Assembly: GCA_017463145.1 (NCBI GenBank)
Contig: JAFTPR010000014.1
Location: 1 to 52,639 of the forward strand
Length of the DNA stretch: 52,639 bases
Direction of reading: 5' to 3'
DNA from: Clostridia bacterium
GTDB taxonomy: Bacteria > Bacillota > Clostridia > Christensenellales > Borkfalkiaceae
Shown here: positions 34,834 to 43,984 of the stretch, piece after piece
How the letters are laid out: each line of letters starts with the position of its first letter
How positions within the stretch are numbered: the stretch's first letter is position 1
Position numbers and translations under genes: made by a program
The notes under the pieces: model-generated
Told to the model about the DNA's origin: nothing
What the model saw: only the letters and a program-made list of their open reading frames with translations
Databases searched by the model: none

Positions 34834-37800
34834 TTATTGATTTTCGTAAGTAATGTTGCCTACGCAATAACTATCCTCATACGTATACGTTTTCCTCGTC
34901 CACGCTCTTTCACCGTTTTCTTGCAGCCACTCCTCGTATTGGTAAATCGGATAAAGCCTCTTTTCGCCGTCTGCGGCAATATACGCGCCATACAACTCTT
35001 CTCTGACATGCGTAGCGTCACCATAGCCGTTTTCCGTCCACAAGTATTGCTCGTCTTTTCTATACAATACGTCGCCGTCCACGTCCGTTTTGATCGTTGT
35101 AACGCGCTTGCCTAAAATTAAGCCGCATTTTTCGCAATAGAATTCCACCAGAACCGTTTCCACAGTCAAGCCGTTCTCTTGCGCTTGCGTTCTGTCAAGC
35201 TCGCGTTCAACTCTTTCGTGAATCTTTTCGTTACGGTTGAACTCCACCGTATATTCCACGTAATTCTCATACGCGTTATCGATATTGAGGTTGGTTACGT
35301 ACACGGTATAATAACCCGTCGCGTTACAATCCTCGTCCGTGGTAGAGCCTTCTTTTGTTCTCCAAGCAAAGCCGCAATCATAGCAAACGTACCATTCGTT
35401 ATCGTCTTCGTCCGCAATACAACCCGATTTTTCCCCTTCTTTCACTCTGTATTCCGCTTTGCTTCCGCAAGGGCAGACGTATAATCCAAGCGTATGATCG
35501 CCACAGGTCGCGAAAGCGGAAATATCAATCATTTCCTTCGCCGTTTGATTGAGAATATGCTCCTTTTCGTATTTTTGACAAGTGTTGATGACCTCTCCGC
35601 ACAACCCGCAGCTTTCAATACGATCCAAGCCGTCGGTACAAAGCGTGCTACCCGCAGAAAGCGCGTAGTTGACTACCGTACTTGCGTGCGAAACGTATTC
35701 TTCCGTGCGTTCTTTGCCGTTTATTGTCGTATATCTTCTCTGCGCATGGCAATAATCGCCGTCTTCGTAGAAATATTCGTATTGCGACCAATAGAAAAGC
35801 TCGCCGCTGCGGTCATACTGCTCGGTACGTTCAAGCGTCTTCAAAGAGAAAGTATCGCCGTTTACCGTAACGTAGACGTTTTCATAAATCTCCTTGTATT
35901 CGGGCAGGAGTACGCAAGTACCATCTTCTGCCCAAACACCGTAATATCTCCCTCTTTCTACACGAACAGTGTCGCCGTTTTCGTCTACAAATCGTTTAAT
36001 TTCGTCTTTGAAAAGGATTAGCCCACACTCGTAACAATAACGCATTTCGTATTCTGTATAGAGCGTGTAGACCTTACCCGTTTTTTCATCAACGTATTCC
36101 GATCTTTCGCCGTTGTGCTCCCAATCCGATTGATGCTTTTGATTGCCCGTTTCGTCGATATATTCGACCGTGTGCGTTACAAGCGTTTCCGCCGTTACGT
36201 CCTCAATGAATACGTAACGCAAAACGTGCATTTCCGCGCATTGCTCGTTGCTTTCGTAAATATCGTCGCATCTGTAACCGAAGTTACAGTTCACGCAATA
36301 ATAAGTGCCGTCTTCCAATTGTTTGAAGTGGCATTCCGTCGTTTCAAAATCAACCGTGTAATGGACGCCTTGCCGCACCTCGATAATCAACGTACCTTTA
36401 CCGCATTCCATGCCGTAATCGGTGAGATCAATCTCGATATTATCCGGTTTAAGACAAATCGTCAAATCACCGTAAGCGTCGTAACCGTAAGCATAGACGT
36501 AATACGTTTCACCCGCTTCCAAATTAAACGCTCGATAGAAATTGCCGCTAGTACCCGTGCCGCCATTAGGGTCTTCAAAATAGAAACGGAAATCGTTTGT
36601 CGTCTTTTTCGCGCAGAATTCGTATTCACCCGATTTCGTAGGTTGAAGCACGAGCGTAAGACATCCTTTGCCAAATCTGTCATTCGTCGCGCCGAGCGTT
36701 ACTTTCACTTCCTCGTCAACGGTAAGTGTACCTACCGTTTCCGCTGCACCCTGCGTTTCGCCGCACACGGTACAAGCCGAGCCACGTATTACGTTACCGT
36801 TCTCAATTTGATAAGCAATTTGATAAACGTGTCCTTCCGTCCAATTTTCAATCACGTCTACCGTTTGCTTACAAACCTTACAAATGCGGTGCAGATCAAC
36901 GCCATCCTCACAGCTTTCCGAGCCTTCGGAAAGCACGTATTTCTCTACGACGTTGTGAACCTTTCGCGAATACGAGCCCTTTTCAAAGCCACATTCGGTG
37001 CAATAATAATGCGAATAGCTTTCCGCCGAGCAATCGTTTTGGTACGATTTTTCTTCGTCTAACACGAACTTGTGCGCCGTACTATTGCTAAATTTGCCCG
37101 CCACGGGATTATAATAGAAGCTCGCGCCATTCGTTGTATGGCAACTCCACCAACTTTCAGGAATCGTACCATCCATCGAAGGATTTTGCATAGATTGATC
37201 CACGAGCGCGTACTGTAACAGCGTACCGTCTTTATCGTACATAAAGCATTCGTAGTAATATACGTAGCGATTTTCGATCGGTTGCGTAAGCACAAGTGAA
37301 TAATTATACCAATCGCCACAATCGCTCGAAACTGACCAAGCCATTACACTTTCCATGGGTATCACGTATTTTGTGAGATATACGCGATACATTTCCATAT
37401 ATTGCCCGCTTTCCGCGTCTTTTTGCTCCCGCTCGAGCGTGCGTTCTTCCATCTGTACGGTAAGCACACCCTCCACGACAGGCAATTCTTTTAAATTCGT
37501 CCATTTCGTGAGCAAATCGGTCCACGTGAGTACTACTTCGCCATTCGGAATAATGTCCAAATCAAGCGCAATACGAAGATCGTCGCCGTCCACTCCAATT
37601 TCCAAGCTGTCGATAGACAGGGCAAGCGAGGTCAATTTACCCGCCTTATCCGTACCCACGCGAATATCGAGAACTTTCTCCACTTCTGCAATCACGTTAT
37701 CAATCGAAGTTTTCAGTTCATCCACGCAATCCGCGTAAAGCAAATCCCCGTAAACTTTCATTTCGGAAATCCCCGAAATCGACGCAAGGATATTCGCCGC

Positions 37801-40800
37801 AAAATCAGGTTGCTGGGTCATTGCACCGAGATATTCTACAACCGGCATACCCGTTAAATCTTCGGAGGTGAACAGCTCTTCAACGTCAAATTCGCCGTCT
37901 GCGCCCGACATCTTCGCCAAATCGTTAATCGTCTTGACGAGCAAGCCCTTGTCAAATCCGAGCGAATCCGCATAATCAAGCAATCCGCCCATTTCCGTTG
38001 CCAAAAGCTCTTCCGCGAACGCGTAAACGCCGTCGTACATGCCCTCACCGAAATAGTGATCCACAAGTTCTTTCACCGACATCTCCGCAAGATTTTCATT
38101 TAACTCGTAAACCTTTGCGTAATCGAGCGCGAGCACGTAGCCGTCCGCAGTCTTTTCTCTCGTAAACAGAATGCTCATCGCATCGTTTACGAACTTATTC
38201 ATTTCACCCTCATTGCTGTCTATGTAACTCTTCAAAAGAGGCAGAACGTCCGTTTCCACAAGACCTACGACCGCTTCCAACATTTCCTTGGGCATGCCTA
38301 TTTGCCTAAGCAGATCGTCGATCGTCGCCGAAACGTAATATTCTTGCGTATACAACGTCGCCGCAAGGGAGATTTCGCCCTTTTCAATGATCGCGTTAAA
38401 CGTGCAATCTTGCTCGCCGAGCATACCGTTTTCCACGACGAATTTACCATACGCAGCACCTTCGAGTTCGCCCGTTTCCTTGTTCGTGCCGAGCATAATC
38501 TTGGCAATATCGATTTGTTTCAAGCTAAACTTGGAAAGCAAGCTCGAATTTCCTTCTTCGTCAAGCTGAACGCCACTAAGAGAAACGGAAATATTTTCAA
38601 GCTCGATTGCAACGCTTTCCACATCTTTCCAGCTTTCGATAAGTTCCAACCAGAATCTGTCGGCTATTTTACCGCAAGTTTCGCAAACGCCTTTTTCGTC
38701 GTATGCGTGCCCGAGTTTATTCGCGTTCACAACCTTTTTAATCTCGCCGCACTTGCATTGATAAATATTATAGCCGTTGTTTTCGCAATCCGCTTCCGTC
38801 GCACCAACAAGCTTATATTTATGCTCACCGAGCTTCTTATTGTCACGGCGCGTATGCTCGTCGCAATGCTTACAGCCGTAGAGAATGTATCCCGCTGTTT
38901 CACAATCGGAATTCACGTCCTCCACGATATATTCTTCGTGACGCATATCCGTTTCGTCGTCGTGCTTACTTGAACCGCAATCAGGGCAATGGTATTCCGT
39001 GTAACCCTTATGCTTACAGGTGGGCGCAATCACGTTACCCTTTTGGTATGCGTGTTCTTTCATAGGCTTTTCGTCGCGGTTTTCCGTATGCATACAAATC
39101 GCGCAACGGTATACCGTATGCCCTTTATGCGTACAGGTGGGATCGACCTTGCCGTGTTCCTTATAATCGTGTTTACACTTCTCGTCGCAGTTGCGGCAAC
39201 GTCCGTTCGATTGCATATCGTGTCCGTGCGCTCTGCCGTCTACTACGCCGCAGTCCTTACATTTTTTATCTTCTATACAGGTCGGTTCTTCTACCGTCCA
39301 ATCGTGTCCCGTCGCCGCGTCCCCCGCGATCACTTGGAATACTACATTGCAAAGCTCGCAGTAACGCTCAGTATAGCCCGCCGCCGTACAGGTCGCAGGG
39401 AACACGCGATCTTTCATTTCATGCGACAAGGGCGCAATGAACGCGGATGTTACCGTGTCGCCACATTCTGTACACGTCTTGGTCGTGAAGCCGTAAGAAG
39501 TACAGGTAGGATCGGTGGTTACGCTCTCATACGCGTGTTCAAGCACAGGCAGAATCACCGTGTAAGCACTATCGCAAGAGTCACATTCAAATGTGTGTTT
39601 GCCCATCGCTTCGCAGCTCGCCGCCACATTCTCCGTTTGTGTCCACGTATGCCCCGTAGCTTTTTCTACCGTTTCAAAGTAGATATCGCAACGCAAACAA
39701 TACGTCTTTTCATAACTATCTGCCGTACACGTTGCCGTGCGCTTGGTCGCTTCGTCCACCTTCCAATCGTGTCCGAGCGCATCATATTCTTGATCAACTA
39801 CGCGATACGCGCAACGCGAGCAAACGCGTGAATCGTAGCCCTCCTCCAAGCAAGTCGCGGGCTTGTTGACTTCCACAAAATTATGTCCGTACAATTCGCA
39901 ACGTTTCGCAGGAGGCGTCGCCGTTACGGTATAATAGGAGAAGTGGTTGGTGGTGAACACCGCATAGCCTTCCATTACGCCGTCGTCGTTCGTATCCAAT
40001 TCGATATACGTCGCTTTGATCCATTCCAAGCTCGTGCCGCTGATATAACAGATCGCAATCTCTTCAGGGTCTTCTCCCGTTTCAAGGGTATAGGGAATAC
40101 GCACGGTTACGCCCGCATTGTTACCAAAATTAGAAATATTTTCGTCGCCTACCGACAAGGTCAAATTGAAGATTGCCGTTACGTCCGTTGCGCTTTCGCC
40201 CAACCACCCCAAGGCTTCCTCAAGATCATCTCCCGAAAGCGTATCTGCCGAAAGTTTAACTTGTTCATCTCCTTGTGCTTTCTCATTGATCGTCTGTTTT
40301 GCCGTATCATCAAGCGTGATCGTTGCGTTTTTCAACTCAACTTCGCCCGTTTCTTGGAGCTTGGAATTATCCACCGACGCATTCGTTTCGTTCTTTGCCG
40401 CAAGCGTCGTTTTCGTGTGCGCGGAATTGTACGCACAGGTATATACCGTAGTAACCCCATCCGAATTCAACACGCCCTCGTTCCACTTATGTACGTCCGC
40501 TTTTTCGTCAGCGTCGAAATTCTCTGTCGCTACGTGCCCACAGTCTTCGTTTTGACAAGTGAACGTCTTTTCACCCTGCGCTACGCAAGTCGCGTGGCGA
40601 GTGATCGTCATTTTATAATTGTGTTCTACGTATTTATCTGAATATTTATAAACGGTGTTTTGACAGGTATCACAGGTCGCGCTTTGCACGTCAATATACG
40701 TACAAGCCTCGCCAATTACAGCCTGCTTCTCCTTTTCCGACCAATCACCTACAACCGTGTGTCCTTTCTTCGTATAACCGTCGGGAACTTCCGTTTGCGT

Positions 40801-43539
40801 ATTGCCACATCCGCGCGCGCACTCATAAATGATATAACCGTCCGTTTCACACGTAGCGGGAACGTTTTCTTTCACAGTCGTGAACAGGTGTCCTTTCGCC
40901 GCTTCACCGTCCGCTTCGCAAGCCTTACAAACTTGCGCAATAAGGCAGGTCGCTTCCTCAACGTTCCAATCGTGTCCGTGCGCAACGAGTACTTCTTTGC
41001 TCTCTTCTTCGCAAACGGAACACTTGTTCAAAACGTAGCCCGCTTCCGTACACGTCGCCGCCACGGTTGTTTCTTCCCAATGGTGACCTTCACTTTCAAT
41101 GATATTTTCTTTATACGAATATCCACAATCCGCATTTTGACAGGTGTGCTGTGTATAACCGTCCGTTTCACAATCGACTGCCACCGTCGTTGTTTGATAA
41201 TTATGCTCCGTCTTTTCGATTGTTTCCGTTTTAATAATCTTACCGCAAGTTTCTACCGAGCAATACGTTTCGCTTACGCCCGTTTCCACGCAGGTTGCAG
41301 CTTTCTTAACGCGCGTAGCCGTCGTATGTCCTGTCGCAGCTACAACGTTCGTTTTTTCCGTGCCGCCGCAAACACCACAGCTATTCAGCGTATAGCCGTC
41401 CGTCTCGCAGGTCGCCGCCGTAACCACGGGATCGCCCCACGTATGCCCTAATGCATCAATTGTTTCCACGTATACGTAATCGCAAGCTCCGCAGGTCGTC
41501 GTTTTTGCGCCCGCGTGCGTACAAGTAGCCGCCGTAACGCTCGTTGTAAGTGCCGTGTGAGCCGCTTCGATCACGATGTTTTCGAGTGCAATTTCCGTCG
41601 CAGCAGTTTCGTCGGAGAAGTATTTTTCGCAACACAAGCACTGATAATGCGCTTCGTAGCCGTTTTCCGTACACGTCGCGTTCTTTTGCGCATAACGGGT
41701 GAGCTTGTGCACCGCAGGCACGATTGTATCTTGAAGCGTCGTTTCTTCTACGCCGTTTTTATCCGAATACAGCTTGCCACAAACGCTACACGTCCAATAT
41801 TCTTTGTTGCCGTCTTCCGTGCAAGTAGCCGCGACGGCATCCGTCTTGTTAAGCGTATGCGACGCGGGCAAAACGGTGTCCGCTTTGTTAAGCTCTTCTC
41901 CGCACGTTTCGTCCGCGTAATATTTTTTACACGCGCTACACTGGTAATATTCGATATTTCCTTGCGTGGTACAACTCGCCGCAACCGCTTCCGTTTTCAC
42001 GGGCTTATGCGCTTTGGCAATCACCGTATCTGCCTTTACGATCCCCGTGGTAGCATTTTCATCCGCATAGTACTTATTGCATACGCCACACGTCCAATAT
42101 TCTTTGTTGCCGTCTTCCGTACACGTCGCCGCGACTGCATCCACCTTCGTCAGCTGGTGCGAAGCCTTAATCACGGTATCGGCAAGCGCAATCTCCGTTT
42201 CTGCGTTCTCGTCGCTAAAATACTTATCACAAGCCGAGCAAGCCCAATGCTCGATATTGCCGTTTACCGTGCACGTTTTATCTTTCGCAACAACGTGCGT
42301 CAGCTTATGCTCCGCTTGAATGACGGTTTGCGCTTGCGAAATCTCCGTTTCTGCGTTCTCGTCGCTAAAATACTTATCACAAGCCGAGCAATACCAATAT
42401 TCGATATTGCCGTTTGCCGTGCACGTTTTATCTTTCGCAACAACGTGCGTAAGCTTATGCGCCGCTTGAATGACGGTTTGCGCCTGCGAAATCTCCGTTT
42501 CTGCTTTTGCGTCGGAGAAATATTTTTCACAAGCAGAGCAATACCAATATTCAATATTGCCGTTTGCCGTGCACGTCGCCACTTTTGCCGCAGTATACGC
42601 CAACGTATGCGTAGCGGAAATTACCGTGTCTGCAACGTTGACCGCGTGTTTACATTCCGCGTCGGAGAAATACTTCTTGCAACCACCGCAATACCAATAT
42701 TCGACGTTACCGTCCTCCGTACACGTCGCTTCTTTTGCGGGCGTTTTCACGGGCACATGGGTGTGTCCGAGCGGAGAAATAGTTTCTTCTTTCGTTTCCG
42801 TACAAACCGTACAGGTATAGAGCATTACGCCTTCGGTATATTCCCCCGCAGGCGTTTTGACTGCACCGTCATTCCAATCGTGCTTTCCGCTCTCCGTTTT
42901 ATCACCGCAAACACATTCTTTCCAATGGTTTACCGTATCGTGCTTCCAAGCCTTAGAATAATCGTGCGGAAGTTTTTCAACGGATCTTTCTTCCACGTGG
43001 GTGGTATCGGTTGCGCAAACACGCTTTTCTAAACCGCCCTTCGTGCAGGTAGGTGTTTCGGTTACTTCCCACGCGCCGAAAGTATGATTTTTCGCCGCCA
43101 CCTCACGCTTTTCAGCTTCACCACATTCACAAACACGAGTTTCCTCGCCCTTTAAAGTACATGTAGGCGCAGTAGTAAGCTCCCAAGGACCGAACGTGTG
43201 TCCTGTTGCTACCACTTCACGCTTTTCAGCTTCACCACATTCACAAACGCGAGTTTCCTCGCCCTTTACCGTACATGTAGGCGCAGTAGTAAGTTCCCAA
43301 GCCCCGAACGTGTGTCCCGTCGCCGCTATCTTGCGCGTTTCGGACTCGTCGCAAACGGTACATATACGGGTCTGCGTGCCCGTTTCCAAGCAAGTCGCTT
43401 CCTCCGTTATTGTCCATTCGCCATAGGTATGCCCGTCAGCGCAGTTGTTTCCGTCGTCGCAAGCGGTCAATGAAACGCCGCAAAACGCCGTCGCCAGTAA
43501 GCAGAGCAACCCAACGATAAAGTTCCTTTTTCCTTTCAT
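34834..43539 (-). CDS. Giant Cys-rich repeat lipoprotein, ended by an internal in-frame stop
   Basis: A surface lipoprotein of 2,901 residues, or 4,510 codons with the downstream frame. ATG 43539 follows CGGAGGG. The signal peptide ends in LTAC (lipidated Cys27). Residues about 30-930 and 1250-1620 are tandem Cys/His units (ATC…C-x2-C…GH; variants with C-E-C and EYWYCSACDKYFSD). Between them (about 1010-1250) is a beta-rich domain ending in the hydrophobic stretch AVFTTNHFSYYTVTAT. Residues about 1625-2080 form a non-repetitive alpha/beta region that I do not recognise. A PPC-like sandwich (about 2270-2350) and further Cys repeats follow. The TAA at 34834-34836 lies in the middle of a repeat unit. 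Confidence 0.85.
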   Translation of the reverse strand: MKGKRNFIVGLLCLLATAFCGVSLTACDDGNNCADGHTYGEWTITEEATCLETGTQTRICTVCDESETRKIAATGHTFGAWELTTAPTCTVKGEETRVCECGEAEKREVVATGHTFGPWELTTAPTCTLKGEETRVCECGEAEKREVAAKNHTFGAWEVTETPTCTKGGLEKRVCATDTTHVEERSVEKLPHDYSKAWKHDTVNHWKECVCGDKTESGKHDWNDGAVKTPAGEYTEGVMLYTCTVCTETKEETISPLGHTHVPVKTPAKEATCTEDGNVEYWYCGGCKKYFSDAECKHAVNVADTVISATHTLAYTAAKVATCTANGNIEYWYCSACEKYFSDAKAETEISQAQTVIQAAHKLTHVVAKDKTCTANGNIEYWYCSACDKYFSDENAETEISQAQTVIQAEHKLTHVVAKDKTCTVNGNIEHWACSACDKYFSDENAETEIALADTVIKASHQLTKVDAVAATCTEDGNKEYWTCGVCNKYYADENATTGIVKADTVIAKAHKPVKTEAVAASCTTQGNIEYYQCSACKKYYADETCGEELNKADTVLPASHTLNKTDAVAATCTEDGNKEYWTCSVCGKLYSDKNGVEETTLQDTIVPAVHKLTRYAQKNATCTENGYEAHYQCLCCEKYFSDETAATEIALENIVIEAAHTALTTSVTAATCTHAGAKTTTCGACDYVYVETIDALGHTWGDPVVTAATCETDGYTLNSCGVCGGTEKTNVVAATGHTTATRVKKAATCVETGVSETYCSVETCGKIIKTETIEKTEHNYQTTTVAVDCETDGYTQHTCQNADCGYSYKENIIESEGHHWEETTVAATCTEAGYVLNKCSVCEEESKEVLVAHGHDWNVEEATCLIAQVCKACEADGEAAKGHLFTTVKENVPATCETDGYIIYECARGCGNTQTEVPDGYTKKGHTVVGDWSEKEKQAVIGEACTYIDVQSATCDTCQNTVYKYSDKYVEHNYKMTITRHATCVAQGEKTFTCQNEDCGHVATENFDADEKADVHKWNEGVLNSDGVTTVYTCAYNSAHTKTTLAAKNETNASVDNSKLQETGEVELKNATITLDDTAKQTINEKAQGDEQVKLSADTLSGDDLEEALGWLGESATDVTAIFNLTLSVGDENISNFGNNAGVTVRIPYTLETGEDPEEIAICYISGTSLEWIKATYIELDTNDDGVMEGYAVFTTNHFSYYTVTATPPAKRCELYGHNFVEVNKPATCLEEGYDSRVCSRCAYRVVDQEYDALGHDWKVDEATKRTATCTADSYEKTYCLRCDIYFETVEKATGHTWTQTENVAASCEAMGKHTFECDSCDSAYTVILPVLEHAYESVTTDPTCTSYGFTTKTCTECGDTVTSAFIAPLSHEMKDRVFPATCTAAGYTERYCELCNVVFQVIAGDAATGHDWTVEEPTCIEDKKCKDCGVVDGRAHGHDMQSNGRCRNCDEKCKHDYKEHGKVDPTCTHKGHTVYRCAICMHTENRDEKPMKEHAYQKGNVIAPTCKHKGYTEYHCPDCGSSKHDDETDMRHEEYIVEDVNSDCETAGYILYGCKHCDEHTRRDNKKLGEHKYKLVGATEADCENNGYNIYQCKCGEIKKVVNANKLGHAYDEKGVCETCGKIADRFWLELIESWKDVESVAIELENISVSLSGVQLDEEGNSSLLSKFSLKQIDIAKIMLGTNKETGELEGAAYGKFVVENGMLGEQDCTFNAIIEKGEISLAATLYTQEYYVSATIDDLLRQIGMPKEMLEAVVGLVETDVLPLLKSYIDSNEGEMNKFVNDAMSILFTREKTADGYVLALDYAKVYELNENLAEMSVKELVDHYFGEGMYDGVYAFAEELLATEMGGLLDYADSLGFDKGLLVKTINDLAKMSGADGEFDVEELFTSEDLTGMPVVEYLGAMTQQPDFAANILASISGISEMKVYGDLLYADCVDELKTSIDNVIAEVEKVLDIRVGTDKAGKLTSLALSIDSLEIGVDGDDLRIALDLDIIPNGEVVLTWTDLLTKWTNLKELPVVEGVLTVQMEERTLEREQKDAESGQYMEMYRVYLTKYVIPMESVMAWSVSSDCGDWYNYSLVLTQPIENRYVYYYECFMYDKDGTLLQYALVDQSMQNPSMDGTIPESWWSCHTTNGASFYYNPVAGKFSNSTAHKFVLDEEKSYQNDCSAESYSHYYCTECGFEKGSYSRKVHNVVEKYVLSEGSESCEDGVDLHRICKVCKQTVDVIENWTEGHVYQIAYQIENGNVIRGSACTVCGETQGAAETVGTLTVDEEVKVTLGATNDRFGKGCLTLVLQPTKSGEYEFCAKKTTNDFRFYFEDPNGGTGTSGNFYRAFNLEAGETYYVYAYGYDAYGDLTICLKPDNIEIDLTDYGMECGKGTLIIEVRQGVHYTVDFETTECHFKQLEDGTYYCVNCNFGYRCDDIYESNEQCAEMHVLRYVFIEDVTAETLVTHTVEYIDETGNQKHQSDWEHNGERSEYVDEKTGKVYTLYTEYEMRYCYECGLILFKDEIKRFVDENGDTVRVERGRYYGVWAEDGTCVLLPEYKEIYENVYVTVNGDTFSLKTLERTEQYDRSGELFYWSQYEYFYEDGDYCHAQRRYTTINGKERTEEYVSHASTVVNYALSAGSTLCTDGLDRIESCGLCGEVINTCQKYEKEHILNQTAKEMIDISAFATCGDHTLGLYVCPCGSKAEYRVKEGEKSGCIADEDDNEWYVCYDCGFAWRTKEGSTTDEDCNATGYYTVYVTNLNIDNAYENYVEYTVEFNRNEKIHERVERELDRTQAQENGLTVETVLVEFYCEKCGLILGKRVTTIKTDVDGDVLYRKDEQYLWTENGYGDATHVREELYGAYIAADGEKRLYPIYQYEEWLQENGERAWTRKTYTYEDSYCVGNITYENQ
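42190..42540 (-). repeat. 150-bp near-identical tandem repeats in the lipoprotein gene
   Basis: The 50-codon YWYCSACDKYFSD unit recurs with about 50 bp of identical DNA (42190-42240 and 42340-42390) and a more diverged third copy near 42490-42540. Recombination between copies would change length in frame. Confidence 0.8.
43103..43330 (-). repeat. 114-bp near-identical tandem repeats in the lipoprotein gene
   Basis: Two adjacent 38-codon units share almost all bases (TCACGCTTTTCAGCTTCACC at 43103 and 43217). They encode the GHTFG(A/P)WELTTAPTC repeat at the exposed N-terminus. Confidence 0.8.
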
Positions 43540-43575
43540 AACACCCTCCGTGTCATTTTATTCCCTTTATAAAAC

Positions 43576-43606
43576 AAAAAAACGGCGCATGCAAACGCAA
43601 GCGTCG
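43576..43606 (-). terminator. Terminator-like hairpin in the lipoprotein leader
   Basis: On the minus strand CGACGC…GCGCCG with an inner TGC/GCA stem, followed by seven T, lies between the promoter and the start codon, 37 bp before ATG 43539. As an intrinsic terminator inside a leader it suggests attenuation. The leader upstream (about 105 nt) also has the small stem CGAAG…CTTCG. I do not recognise a riboswitch class. Confidence 0.6.
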
Positions 43607-43717
43607 GGGGTCGAAGTTTTCCGCTTCGGCTCTTACAAGTTTACGTCTGATTTGATATTATAACGTCGTTTTGTTTATACAGCCAAAATCGCAAAACTGC
43701 GCGTTTTTACATTTTCT

Positions 43718-43746
43718 ATTTTAGCACATCTCTCCACTTATGTCAA
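43718..43746 (-). promoter_or_regulatory. Promoter of the giant lipoprotein gene
   Basis: Minus-strand TTGACA (43741-43746), 17-bp spacer, TAAAAT (43718-43723), giving a leader of about 170 nt. A weaker second candidate (TTGGCT, 18 bp, TATAAT at 43657-43662) lies downstream. Confidence 0.78.
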
Positions 43747-43827
43747 ATAGATTTCGATATTTTTTACATGATATATTATATGTAATAATTTCAAAATATA
43801 GCGAGTGCTTTGTTAAAATATACAAAA

Positions 43828-43867
43828 ATGCAGAAATTTAGCGCTTTTATACACAAAATTCCTGCAT
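43828..43867 (-). terminator. Terminator of the ADP-ribosylglycohydrolase gene
   Basis: Minus-strand ATGCAGGAATTT / AAATTTCTGCAT stem of 12 positions (one G-T) with a 16-nt loop, followed by TTTTTG. It lies about 120 bp after the stop codon. The remaining gap (43747-43984) holds nothing else that I can support. Confidence 0.65.
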
Positions 43868-43984
43868 ATCGTCTTTCACACACAAAATAGCTGTCGTCAC
43901 TTAATAATAATTTCTTGCAAAAACGCTGTTTGCTGTTCAATATTGTTGTTTAAGCAAAAAATAATATAATGTGAGCTTCGCCAA

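Noticed and set aside
34834-34836. Stop codon reassignment or selenocysteine/pyrrolysine insertion
   Set aside because: The codon is TAA, and trpB2 and other genes here end normally in TAA; no recoding element was apparent.
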